Part shown: positions 26,489 to 35,176 of the stretch, one piece after another | Layout: each line of letters starts with the position of its first letter | How positions within the stretch are numbered: the first letter of the stretch is position 1 | Source: Emticicia sp040253585 | GTDB taxonomy: Bacteria > Bacteroidota > Bacteroidia > Cytophagales > Spirosomataceae | DNA length: 64,000 nt | Direction: 5' to 3' | NCBI RefSeq assembly: GCF_040253585.1 | Contig: NZ_JBELAU010000017.1 | Coordinates: 33,418 to 97,417 of the forward strand | The notes under the pieces: generated by a model | What the model saw: the letters and a program-made list of their open reading frames with translations, nothing else | Databases searched by the model: none | Told to the model about the DNA's origin: nothing | Program-made: the position numbers and the translations under genes

Positions 26489-27982
26489 CTACTTACCATA
26501 TAGCTCATTAAATGCTTTTTCGTATTTATCACCAGCCTTCCATTTAGGAGCCGTTGGGCGGTCGGCAATCAATCTGGCTGCATAAACGTAAGCTTGACAG
26601 AATTTCAGTAAATAATTGTAATTGACTGATTCTGGGCTGTCTGATACTTGATGATAAAACTTGTTGATTTCTGCATCGAAAGCCGTAAAACCTGGGGCAA
26701 AATCGGGTGATGGAATACCTTTTGCAGCCAAATTTACATTATCTGAACGGTCGAAAAGATTTTGTTCGGGAGCTGGGTCGGTGATGGCTGTTAATCCAAA
26801 AGCCTTTGCTCCTGCTTCGATTTGTGGTTGAGCATCGGTGCGGTCAAGCCCAATAACGGTTACTTTTGTTGTATCATTATAACCTGCACCATCGCAATCG
26901 AGGCTATAAACACATTGTTTCAACGGCACGAGTGGATGCTCGGCATAATATTTACTTCCCAGAAGGCCAATTTCTTCGCCTGTGTAAGCAATGAATAAAA
27001 TCGAACGCTTGGTTGGTTTTTGTGTGAATGCTTTTACTGCTGATAAAATGGCAGTTGTTCCGAAGGCATTATCTCTTGCTCCATTGAAAATTGTATCACT
27101 TTCAGTTACTCGACCACCTTTTCTGCCAGTACCAACGTGGTCGAAGTGAGCAGTTAGTACTACATATTCGTTTTTCAAAACTGGGTCGGAGCCTTCTAAA
27201 ACTCCCAAAACGTTATACGACATCACCGTTTTCTTTGAAACTTCACTCACATTCAAACTCAAGGTTTTCAAAGACTCTCTGTCAAACTTTTTCAAGTGCG
27301 TATTGCTTACCCAAATATGTGGGATATCAGCATTCTGTGCATTTTCAGGAGCTAAATTGAGCTTTTCACCACCCATATAATTGGTGATTGCTGCCCACGG
27401 ATATTTCAAATTATATAACTGGATAAAAGCCGCAGCACCATTTTTGGCGGCAAAATCTACTTTTTTAGATGAACCTCTAAGGTTTTCGTTCGGGTCATCG
27501 CTGTTTGGAATACCAAATTGAGCAATTACAATTTTACCTTTTACGTCAATACCTTTGTAGTCATCTTGCTTATCATCTACCCAGCCATAGCCAACAAAAA
27601 CTACAGGAACATTTTCGAGTTTAGTGGCTTTTCCGCTCAACATAATAAAATCTTTTGTCCATTTTAATGAGTCAGTTCCAACCAAAACTTCTCCTTTTTT
27701 TGTTGGTTTTACCATTTCAAAAGGCACAGGTTGTAAATAATCTTTTTGTCCGTTTGGTGTTTTTAAACCTTGTAAACGGAAGTTTTCGGCTACGTATCGG
27801 GCAGCTACATTATTCGTAATTTCGCCCGTTCTACGCCCCAACATTTCATCCGATGCAATGAAACGGATATGAGACTCGATTTCTTTTTTTGATAATTTGT
27901 ATTCTGGTAGCTTGTTTATTTTTTGAGCATTTGCTCCGAAAACAATAATGGTTAAGATAAGTAATAGATGTTTGATTTTCAT
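26489..27982 (-). CDS. M28 family zinc aminopeptidase with PA domain, secreted
   Basis: The 497-residue product has a signal peptide (ANAQ near residue 19) and a protease-associated domain inserted before the catalytic core (about 120-240, VPVVFVGYGWVDD). The M28 core has metal ligands H (LTAHFDHVG), D (NGARDNAFG), E-E (YTGEEIGLLG), D (SLDCDGAG) and a last His (FYHQVSDSPE). It hydrolyses peptides in the periplasm or outside the cell. It is apparently transcribed alone or with the DUF255 gene 77 bases upstream. Confidence 0.92.
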   Translation of the reverse strand: MKIKHLLLILTIIVFGANAQKINKLPEYKLSKKEIESHIRFIASDEMLGRRTGEITNNVAARYVAENFRLQGLKTPNGQKDYLQPVPFEMVKPTKKGEVLVGTDSLKWTKDFIMLSGKATKLENVPVVFVGYGWVDDKQDDYKGIDVKGKIVIAQFGIPNSDDPNENLRGSSKKVDFAAKNGAAAFIQLYNLKYPWAAITNYMGGEKLNLAPENAQNADIPHIWVSNTHLKKFDRESLKTLSLNVSEVSKKTVMSYNVLGVLEGSDPVLKNEYVVLTAHFDHVGTGRKGGRVTESDTIFNGARDNAFGTTAILSAVKAFTQKPTKRSILFIAYTGEEIGLLGSKYYAEHPLVPLKQCVYSLDCDGAGYNDTTKVTVIGLDRTDAQPQIEAGAKAFGLTAITDPAPEQNLFDRSDNVNLAAKGIPSPDFAPGFTAFDAEINKFYHQVSDSPESVNYNYLLKFCQAYVYAARLIADRPTAPKWKAGDKYEKAFNELYGK

Positions 27983-28059
27983 TTTGATGATAGATGTTTT
28001 TATTTGAAAATATTTAAATTTTTGAGCAATTTAGAAATCGGACTGCCGACGCAGTTGCT

Positions 28060-30093
28060 CTACTGCATTAGTTCTAAAGCCTTAGTTACTTCGGTTGTTG
28101 GTAATTGGCAAGTTTTATCGAAACATACATAAATCGTTGTTTCGCCATTTTTTGCGGTTCGATTTTGTAAAAGTGGTAGTTTTGAGTCAGTTTCTGTGCC
28201 TACAAAAACTTTATTGAGCATAAAATCTGCATCAATTTCTTTTCTGATTTCTTTTAGATTCTTACCAACAATGGCTACTTCGGCAGTTGGTTTTATGTGT
28301 TGGGTTGCCAAACACGCCCATTGCGTTACCCATTGAGGGTCGGTCAGAACGATGCGTTTCATTTTTGCCAACATCAAATTGCTTATTTCGATGAAATCAT
28401 TTCTGCCTAAAATTAACCCTAAATTATACAAGTTAGTAGCCATCATTGAGTTTGAGGCAGGAATCACATTATCGAAAATTTCTTTTTTTCGAGCAATCAA
28501 TTCTTCGCCTTGACTATCAGTAAAGTAGAAAAACTCGTCTTCTGCATCATAGAAATTAGCAATTGTATAGTCGGCCAATAGTTCGGCTTCTTCTAACCAC
28601 GTTTCATCGAAAGTAACCTGATAAAGAGCTGTGTAAGCATCAATTACACTGGAATAATCTTCGAGGTATGCCACAATATTTGCTTTGCCATTTTTATAGT
28701 TGTGCCAAAGTCCACGACCCTCTGCCCCATCTTCGGTTGTGACTTTGATACTCATTTTTTCTTTGATGAAGTGGGCATTTTGTAGAGCTAATTCCAAAAA
28801 CTTTGGTGTATCAAGATAACGATACGCATCAACCAAACCTTTGAGCATCAGGCCATTCCACGAACACAAGATTTTATCATCAAGCCCAGGACGAATTCTT
28901 TTTGCACGATAATCAAAGAGTTTTTGTTTGATTTCTTGGCTCAACGGAAAACCACTTTCCATGAAATCACGCTCTTCGAGATGCACCACATTATTGCCGT
29001 GTTCCCAGTTTCCGTCTTCCGAAAACTCAAAAGTTTCGCAGAATGGAGCGGCATCTTCTCCCAAAATGACTTCAATTTCTGATTTCTTCCAAATATAAAA
29101 CTTTCCTTCTTCGCCTTCACTATCAGCATCTAAGGCTGAGTAAAAACCACCTTCTTTGCTCATCATTTCTCGTTCGAGCCATTCGATGGTTTCGGTTACT
29201 TTTGCTTTATAAAATTCGTCGGGGCGGCCTTCTGATTTTGTGAGAGCGTAGGCTTCGGCATAAAGCGAAACCAATTGTCCGTTGTCATAGAGCATTTTCT
29301 CGAAGTGCGGCACTTTCCAATCTTCATCAGTTGAGTAGCGAGTCCAACCGCCACCAATTGTGTCGTAAATTCCGCCCAAAGCAACTCTGTCGAGTGTGTG
29401 AATGAGGTGCTGATAGGCTCGTTTGTCTTTAGTAATGGTATAATATCTGAGCAAAAACTTCCAAATGCTCGGCATCGGGAATTTTGGACTGCGATTCATA
29501 CCGCCTTTCTCGAAATCAAAATCTTTGTGGAGGCGATTAAAAATCGTGGTGAGTTCTTCTTCCGAAATCTTCAGTCCATCGTCCGAAATATCCATTTGAT
29601 ATTTGTCGCTCTCTTTGGTGTGCATATTTTGCGTGAAACCTTCGGCCGATTTTTGTAGTTTTTCACGGTCATTCTTAAAAGCATTGCTTATACTTTCGAC
29701 CAAATTTGCCCAATTTCTTGGCGGAAAATACGTTCCACCGTAAAATGGTTTAGCATCGGGCATCAGAAAAACATTGAGCGGCCAACCACCACGCAGCCCC
29801 ATTGCTTGCAGAGCATCCATATAAATCGCATCGACATCGGGGCGTTCTTCACGGTCAACTTTGATGCAGACCAAATGCTCGTTCATTATTTCAGCAATCT
29901 GTTCGTTCTCGAAAGATTCTCGCTCCATGACGTGGCACCAATGGCAAGCCGAATAACCGATACTTACCAAAATTGGCTTGTCTTCTGTTCTGGCTTTTTG
30001 CAGAGCTTCTTCTCCCCACGGAAACCACTCAACAGGGTTATGAGCGTGTTGAAGTAAATATGGACTTGTTTCGTTGATGAGTTTATTTTGCAT
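28060..30093 (-). CDS. DUF255 thioredoxin-like protein (YyaL/spermatogenesis-associated 20 family)
   Basis: I start at ATG 30093 (MQNKLINETSPYLLQHAHNP), giving 677 residues. The longer frame adds 27 residues not seen in the family. The N-terminal thioredoxin-like domain has SIGYSACHWCHVMERESF with a CxxC. The rest is an alpha/alpha-toroid resembling N-acylglucosamine 2-epimerases, with GGWPLNVFLMPDAKPFYGGTYFP, GGWTRYSTDEDWKVPHFEKM and SALDADSEGEEGKFY. The family is widespread and conserved but its reaction is unknown. The protein is cytoplasmic. Confidence 0.92.
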   Translation of the reverse strand: MQNKLINETSPYLLQHAHNPVEWFPWGEEALQKARTEDKPILVSIGYSACHWCHVMERESFENEQIAEIMNEHLVCIKVDREERPDVDAIYMDALQAMGLRGGWPLNVFLMPDAKPFYGGTYFPPRNWANLVESISNAFKNDREKLQKSAEGFTQNMHTKESDKYQMDISDDGLKISEEELTTIFNRLHKDFDFEKGGMNRSPKFPMPSIWKFLLRYYTITKDKRAYQHLIHTLDRVALGGIYDTIGGGWTRYSTDEDWKVPHFEKMLYDNGQLVSLYAEAYALTKSEGRPDEFYKAKVTETIEWLEREMMSKEGGFYSALDADSEGEEGKFYIWKKSEIEVILGEDAAPFCETFEFSEDGNWEHGNNVVHLEERDFMESGFPLSQEIKQKLFDYRAKRIRPGLDDKILCSWNGLMLKGLVDAYRYLDTPKFLELALQNAHFIKEKMSIKVTTEDGAEGRGLWHNYKNGKANIVAYLEDYSSVIDAYTALYQVTFDETWLEEAELLADYTIANFYDAEDEFFYFTDSQGEELIARKKEIFDNVIPASNSMMATNLYNLGLILGRNDFIEISNLMLAKMKRIVLTDPQWVTQWACLATQHIKPTAEVAIVGKNLKEIRKEIDADFMLNKVFVGTETDSKLPLLQNRTAKNGETTIYVCFDKTCQLPTTEVTKALELMQ

Positions 30094-30183
30094 GATTTTT
30101 GATTGGATATTTTCTCTAATGCCGTTGTAACAACAACTGACACACTCGAACTCAATGAACATCCCACCTAACAAGGAACAAAA

Positions 30184-30540
30184 TCATGGAAGATTTGTCC
30201 AAGTGGAGTCAGAAATAACATTGTAATTTGTTATTATCCAGTTTGAGATAAAATATTTTTTTCGTAAAACTGTATTTCCTTCAATTTTAACTTTACCATT
30301 ACTTCCTTTCATTATTGCATCAAACTGATACTGAGTATCATCAGATTGATTAATTGGGGTATATTGAATTTCACTACCCCTAAAATCTCCAAAAATATTC
30401 TTTAACTTATTATTTTTTTCTATTAATTCTATTAAATCAGTTGTGATTTCGGGCGTTCTTTTAAAAAGCAGTAAGCTAACTATATCCATAAAAATCGCCA
30501 AGACTACAATAAATAAAATGACCTTAATTACACTTTTCAT
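30184..30540 (-). CDS. Small membrane-anchored protein, Coa1-like
   Basis: The 118-residue product has one N-terminal membrane helix (about residues 4-25) and a small extracytoplasmic domain. The pattern G-x6-Y-x15-F-D-A-I-M-K-G-S-N-G-K-V-K-I-E-G then W-I-I-T-N-Y-N-V recalls the Tim21/Coa1-type fold of cytochrome oxidase assembly protein 1. That is a resemblance only, with no oxidase genes nearby. It lies between the DUF255 gene (90 bases) and the T9SS-secreted protein gene (31 bases) on the same strand and may be co-transcribed with the latter. Confidence 0.6.
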   Translation of the reverse strand: MKSVIKVILFIVVLAIFMDIVSLLLFKRTPEITTDLIELIEKNNKLKNIFGDFRGSEIQYTPINQSDDTQYQFDAIMKGSNGKVKIEGNTVLRKKYFISNWIITNYNVISDSTWTNLP

Positions 30541-30571
30541 TATTAGAAGTTTTTAATATTTTCACAAATAA

Positions 30572-32206
30572 TTACTCCACCACAATCTTCTTACTCCCAC
30601 CCAAAACTCTCAAAAAATAAGCTCCAGCATATAAACTATTGATATTCAAAAACTTAACATTATCACCCTGCAATAAACTCACTTTTTCTTGCAACACTTT
30701 TTTACCTTTTACATCAAAAATCTCAACAGGAATTTGTTGTTCTTTTGTGCTAAAAATTTTGAGCTGAATTTGGTCAGAAGCTGGGTTGGGAGAGACTTCA
30801 AAATTGGTAATTGTTGGTTCGCTTCCGAGCAAGGTCATATCAAACTTACATAAAAAAACTTCGTAGCCTTTGAGGGTGATATTTTGTCGGTAATTTTTGT
30901 AGGCTACTTCTATCGTCACAACTTCATTTTCGTCTTTGGCATAAGGATTATGGGCGGCAACCAGCAATTCATTTCCTTTAGCAACGGCTCGCCAAATTGG
31001 TTTTCGGGTATCTACATAATCCCGGGCGGTTGTCTGCATCACCAACTCATAATTGCCCGTAAACATTTCTTTATATTGCGAAAGTCGGTATAAACCATTG
31101 ATAAAATACTCGTAAGTGGCATAGTTTTCATTATTACTAAAAGTACCAGGGTCATCCCAAAGCCACAAACCTTTTGCTCCCGAAAAAAATGGAAAAATAG
31201 CGGTCGCCTCAGCCATAAACGGACGAATAAACTTCTTAACAAACTGTGGTGTATAACTATAGCGAAGCCAAACAAATGGAATAATTGGTTTGCTCGTCCA
31301 AGCTCGATTTACTTCGATTTGAAATAAGAGATAGGCCAAATAATCAGGTGCAAGTGGACTCGGAAAATCGTAATAATAATAAGCGGCTGGACTGTAAAAA
31401 TCTTGATTATCGAATGCAGTTCCTCCGAGAGCATTCTTAGAAAAGTCATAATTGATATAATTCAGCAACGAAACATCTGAAGTCCATTTTTGCCAAGAAT
31501 TTCCTGCAATATTGATGTACGTATTCAAAATTGGAGCATCAGAATAACCGCCAATTTTAGTGGTTGAGGTGGCATATTTCTTGGTATCGGCAAATGCTTG
31601 TCCGTATAATGCTTGAATATCTTTTTTGTATTGTGTAATAAAAGACTGATTATCAAGACTTCTGAAAGCAACTGGCGTTGTTGGGTGATTTCTAAGGAGC
31701 AAAATCGAATCATTCGATTTTATTTGAAGTTCGATATCTGGTACAAACAAATCAATGTCAGCAATGCCTGTTCCTGCTGAAGTTGAAAAGGCATTTGCAA
31801 AACCCGACATATCGTTTCGCCACTTATTTTTGTACAATTCAATATTATTCCCCCAAGGACTTTTAATAGTTTCCCAAGGCTGATTGGCTGACGCATAACC
31901 AGTGCCGTACCAAACAGCGGCACGCTGATTTCTTGGTAAGTCGGCATCATTTCCGTCAGAAGTAGCTAAATGACTAAAACCGTGCTTGAGTGGCAATTTC
32001 TGAAAATCGCCAAAGCGAGGTCCACCATAAACGATTGAAAAAGGCAGACTAAATTCTGGAAACTTTTGCCATTCAATCGTGCGATTTTGGGTGGTTGGTT
32101 TCAATAAAAACGAACTCGGCTGACATGAATTTTGGGCATTAGTTTCAGATTCTAAACCAAACAAAAAAAGCAGCCCGAAAACGTATTTATTGTATTTTAG
32201 TTTCAT
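30572..32206 (-). CDS. Secreted protein of unknown function with type A T9SS sorting domain
   Basis: I choose ATG 32206 (MKLKYNKYVFGLLFLFG), giving 544 residues; the upstream ATG at 32227 lengthens the overlap with the Nudix gene. There is a signal peptide ending near NAQ. The body (about 30-455) matches no family I recognise; it is rich in Trp, Tyr and Phe. It has acidic and aromatic strings such as GIADIDLFVPDIE, PIIPFVWLRY and GAKGLWLWDDPG that would fit a TIM-barrel glycosidase-like fold (inference). The last 75 residues are a clear T9SS type A sorting domain: SPNPASDQIQLKIF, IFDVKGKKV, LYAGAYFLRV, ending GSKKIVVE. It is thus exported to the cell surface. Confidence 0.8.
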   Translation of the reverse strand: MKLKYNKYVFGLLFLFGLESETNAQNSCQPSSFLLKPTTQNRTIEWQKFPEFSLPFSIVYGGPRFGDFQKLPLKHGFSHLATSDGNDADLPRNQRAAVWYGTGYASANQPWETIKSPWGNNIELYKNKWRNDMSGFANAFSTSAGTGIADIDLFVPDIELQIKSNDSILLLRNHPTTPVAFRSLDNQSFITQYKKDIQALYGQAFADTKKYATSTTKIGGYSDAPILNTYINIAGNSWQKWTSDVSLLNYINYDFSKNALGGTAFDNQDFYSPAAYYYYDFPSPLAPDYLAYLLFQIEVNRAWTSKPIIPFVWLRYSYTPQFVKKFIRPFMAEATAIFPFFSGAKGLWLWDDPGTFSNNENYATYEYFINGLYRLSQYKEMFTGNYELVMQTTARDYVDTRKPIWRAVAKGNELLVAAHNPYAKDENEVVTIEVAYKNYRQNITLKGYEVFLCKFDMTLLGSEPTITNFEVSPNPASDQIQLKIFSTKEQQIPVEIFDVKGKKVLQEKVSLLQGDNVKFLNINSLYAGAYFLRVLGGSKKIVVE

Positions 32207-32912
32207 GTTTTTCTTTGAGTTGATCAATCACATAACGGATTGAACTGTAAGAATTTAGTAAAGCTGTTTGCACCTCTTTTTCGGTCATCCACTCCAGTTT
32301 TTCAATGCCTTCTTCAGTCTGTGGCTGCATTTTCGACTCGTCGGTGCAATTCATTCTATACCATTTCGTTCGCTTCAAAATCTTTCGAGTCCCCATCGTA
32401 TAGGTATGCCACGTTGTGCAGAGTTTTTCGGACAATTGCACTTTTATTCCACACTCTTCTTCTACTTCTCGTACGGCGGTTTGTTTAGCTTTTTCGTTAT
32501 CGTCTCGTTTTCCTTTGGGCAAATCCCATTTTCCGAGTCGATACATCATCAAAATCTTTTGTTCTTCATTGAAAACAACCCCACCCGCCGCTTTTACGAC
32601 TTTATAAAAATTCTTAATCTGGGTTTCGATAGCTGGTTTATTTTCTACAACGAGTGTAACTGACTGATAAACAACATCTTTTGATTGCTGAATTAACTTA
32701 AAAAACTTGTCAACAGTAGCTTCGGCAGCATTCAAAATTATGACATGGCCATGCAATTTTTTCAGACTCAAAGATTCCAAACGAGCATCAATCATCGTAT
32801 CAAAATCATTACCATGCAGATGCTTAAATTTTTTGGTGCTTACTATTCTAACTAATTTATCGTCAATAAAAATAACCATGAGGTTTTCAGAAAAAGATTG
32901 ATTAAGAGACAA
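32187..32912 (-). CDS. Nudix hydrolase with N-terminal extension
   Basis: The 241-residue product has an N-terminal domain of about 110 residues of unclear fold (MVIFIDDKLVRIVSTKKFKH). A Nudix domain (about 112-235) follows, with an exact Nudix box: G-KRDDN-E-KAKQTAV-REVEEEC-G-I. It would hydrolyse a nucleoside diphosphate linked to another moiety; the substrate is unknown. The gene's 3' end overlaps the start of the T9SS protein gene by 20 bases. A conserved DLPKGKRDDNE string suggests similarity to diadenosine-polyphosphate or ADP-sugar-type hydrolases, but this is weak. Confidence 0.9.
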   Translation of the reverse strand: MSLNQSFSENLMVIFIDDKLVRIVSTKKFKHLHGNDFDTMIDARLESLSLKKLHGHVIILNAAEATVDKFFKLIQQSKDVVYQSVTLVVENKPAIETQIKNFYKVVKAAGGVVFNEEQKILMMYRLGKWDLPKGKRDDNEKAKQTAVREVEEECGIKVQLSEKLCTTWHTYTMGTRKILKRTKWYRMNCTDESKMQPQTEEGIEKLEWMTEKEVQTALLNSYSSIRYVIDQLKEKHETKIQ

Positions 32913-33048
32913 AGTTCGGAATTTTTTTGGAAGTAATTAGAGAGATAAAAAAATTATAATATTGTTTTTGCGTAATTTCTGATTAAAATATTTTATTTTG
33001 CATCTTAATAATCATCCAAACCCCAGTAAATGAGGGTTTAAACTTTAA

Positions 33049-34332
33049 ATGGAAATTTTAATAATCCTTTTTTTAGTCATTCTTAATGGTATTTTCTCCA
33101 TGTCGGAGATTGCCCTAATATCCTCTCGAAAAACAAAACTTGAAATAGCAAGCAAAAACGGCGATCGCCGAGCCGCCGCCGCACTCGAACTCGCAAATTC
33201 TCCTAATCGCTTTCTTTCTACGGTTCAAATCGGTATCACACTCATCAGTATTTTGACGGGTATTTTTTCGGGCGATACGCTCACGATTGGTATTCAAGAT
33301 TTTCTTACAGGTCTTGGTCTCGAACTCAAATACGCCGATAATATCGCAGTTGGTTTAGTGGTGTTAATCATCGGTTTCATTCAATTAGTTTTAGGCGAAT
33401 TGGTTCCGAAACGAATCGGGATGTCGAACCCAGAAGCGATTGCCAAAACGATGGTTGCTCCGATGAATATCTTGTCGAAAATAACTTCACCTTTCATTTG
33501 GCTTTTAACTCAATGTAGTGATTTGATAATCAAGATTTTAGGAATTGAAGTTTCCGACAGCTCGGTAACGGAGGAAGAAATCAAATCAATGATTCAAGAA
33601 GGTACAACAGGCGGAGCAATTGATGAAATCGAACAAGAAATTGTACAAAATGTATTTCATTTGGGCGATAGAAAAATCACTTCGTTGATGACTAATCGCA
33701 GTGATTTAACCTACCTTGATTTAGAAGACTCCGTAGAAGAGAATATTGCAAAAATCATCGAAACGAAGCACTCGGTTTATCCGATTTGTAAAGATGGTAT
33801 TGATAATATAACAGGGCTTCTCTACATCAAAGATTTGCTTGGTAAAGATTTAGGTACTGAACTTCAGCATCTTGATGACCTCGGCAAAGAACCATTGTTT
33901 ATTCCTGAAAATAACCAAGCTTACCAAGCACTTGAAAAATTCCGTGAAGAACGTATTCACATGGGAATTATTTTAGACGAATACGGTAGTGTGATGGGAA
34001 TTATTACACTCAATGATATTTTGGATGCTTTAGTAGGAGATATTTCGATGGATGATGAGTTTGAATATGAAGTAGTTGAGCGTGAAGATGGAAGTTTCTT
34101 GGTAGATGCCTCACTCCCATTCGATGATTTCTTGAATCAGTTTGAAGTAGTCATCAATAATCGTAAAGAATATACTGGTTTTGATACCCTTGGCGGTTTT
34201 GCTCTGCATATTTTACAGGAAATCCCTGATACAGGCGATAAGTTTGAATGGGAAGACTACGAATTTGAAATTGTCGATATGGACAAAAATCGTATTGATA
34301 AGATTTTATTAAAGAAAAAAGAAAACTCCTAA
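33049..34332 (+). CDS. CNNM/CorC (HlyC)-type transporter with CBS domains
   Basis: The 427-residue product has an N-terminal DUF21 membrane domain (about 1-170, starting ILIILFLVILNGIFSMSE, with GELVPKRIGMSNPE). A CBS pair (about 205-330; FHLGDRKITSLMTNRSDLTYL, GIILDEYGSVMGIITLNDIL) and a C-terminal CorC_HlyC domain (about 340-420, TLGGFALHILQEIPDTGD) follow. Family members are linked to magnesium or cobalt efflux, and older annotations say hemolysin. It is read in the same direction as pyrE, which follows after an unusual GC-rich inverted repeat pair. Confidence 0.93.
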   Translation: MEILIILFLVILNGIFSMSEIALISSRKTKLEIASKNGDRRAAAALELANSPNRFLSTVQIGITLISILTGIFSGDTLTIGIQDFLTGLGLELKYADNIAVGLVVLIIGFIQLVLGELVPKRIGMSNPEAIAKTMVAPMNILSKITSPFIWLLTQCSDLIIKILGIEVSDSSVTEEEIKSMIQEGTTGGAIDEIEQEIVQNVFHLGDRKITSLMTNRSDLTYLDLEDSVEENIAKIIETKHSVYPICKDGIDNITGLLYIKDLLGKDLGTELQHLDDLGKEPLFIPENNQAYQALEKFREERIHMGIILDEYGSVMGIITLNDILDALVGDISMDDEFEYEVVEREDGSFLVDASLPFDDFLNQFEVVINNRKEYTGFDTLGGFALHILQEIPDTGDKFEWEDYEFEIVDMDKNRIDKILLKKKENS

Positions 34333-34357
34333 ACACCCCTAACCCCTAAAGGGGAAC
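34332..34357. repeat. GC-rich palindromic repeat, copy 2 (left arm of pair)
   Basis: AACACCCCTAACCCCTAAAGGGGAAC starts on the last base of the CNNM stop codon. It is the inverted counterpart of 34435-34461, and the two enclose 77 AT-rich bases. It contains the CCCCTAAAGGGG core also seen at 23737. Confidence 0.8.
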
Positions 34358-34434
34358 AAAAACATTTTCTACTCATTGAATACGAAAATTATGTCCCTCT
34401 TTAAATTGCCTCTGTTAGGATTATTTTTATTTTA

Positions 34435-34461
34435 GCTCCCCTTTAGGGGCGGGGGGGTGTT
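34435..34461. repeat. GC-rich palindromic repeat, copy 3 (right arm of pair), before pyrE
   Basis: The CTCCCCTTTAGGGG core is followed by CGGGGGGGTGTT and ends 8 bases before the pyrE ATG. Its reverse complement matches the arm at 34332-34357. In the direction of the downstream gene it has the same orientation as the trxB copy. Confidence 0.8.
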
Positions 34462-34469
34462 TTTCAGTT

Positions 34470-35099
34470 ATGACAGTATCTCAAAAAATCGCTTCTCTAT
34501 TATTAGAAACAAAAGCCGTAAAATTAAGTCCCGAACAACCATTCAAGTGGAGTTCTGGTTGGAACTCGCCAATCTATTGCGATAACCGTGTAACGCTTTC
34601 GTTTGCCGAAGGACGTACTTTTATCAAGAAATCTTTGGCAAAGGCCATCAAGAAACATTTTCCTGATGCAACTTTGGTTGCTGGTGTGGCTACAGCTGGA
34701 ATCCCACAAGGAGCTTTAGTTGCTGACGCCTTAGGTTTGCCGTTTGCTTATGTTCGTCCGAAACCAAAAGAGCATGGCATGGGAAACCAAATTGAAGGGC
34801 GTATCGAAAAAGGACAAAAAGTTGTAGTTATAGAAGATTTGATTTCGACTGGTGGAAGTTCATTAAAAGCCGTTGATGCCTTGCGTGAAGCTGGAATAGA
34901 AGTTGTAGGAATGGTGGCAATTTTTACTTATGGCTTTAAAGTTGCTGATAAAAACTTTGCCGATAAAGGAGTAAAATTGGTCACTTTGAGTCATTATAAT
35001 TCACTCATCGACCAAGCAATTGCCCAAAATTATATCTCAGCCGATTCGTTAGAGTCATTAAAAAAATGGAGACGTAACCCAGAAAAATGGGGCGTTTGA
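34470..35099 (+). CDS. pyrE: Orotate phosphoribosyltransferase
   Basis: The 209-residue cytoplasmic enzyme has the PRPP-binding motif VVVIEDLISTGGSSLKAVDA. Upstream are the orotate/PRPP-site strings KWSSGWNSPIYCDNR and PFAYVRPKPKEHGMGNQIEG. It converts orotate and PRPP to OMP in pyrimidine synthesis. The gene is followed by a strong bidirectional terminator. Its 5' leader is the GC-rich repeat at 34435-34461, which might affect translation (inference). Confidence 0.95.
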   Translation: MTVSQKIASLLLETKAVKLSPEQPFKWSSGWNSPIYCDNRVTLSFAEGRTFIKKSLAKAIKKHFPDATLVAGVATAGIPQGALVADALGLPFAYVRPKPKEHGMGNQIEGRIEKGQKVVVIEDLISTGGSSLKAVDALREAGIEVVGMVAIFTYGFKVADKNFADKGVKLVTLSHYNSLIDQAIAQNYISADSLESLKKWRRNPEKWGV

Positions 35100-35117
35100 T
35101 TTTTGAAGTCATATTTT

Positions 35118-35154
35118 AAAAAAGGTTTGATGTCTTGAACATCAAACCTTTTTT
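35118..35154. terminator. Bidirectional terminator between pyrE and the 1475-residue protein gene
   Basis: A 16-base-pair stem AAAAAAGGTTTGATGT with its complement and a 5-base loop. The A and T runs make it active on both strands. The genes converge on it. Confidence 0.93.
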
Positions 35155-35176
35155 AATTTCTACAAAAACCCGACTA

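Noticed and set aside
33018..33039. AAACCC/GGGTTT hairpin before the CNNM gene as a riboswitch
   Set aside because: It is a single 6-base-pair stem with a 10-base loop and no further conserved structure, too little to claim regulation.
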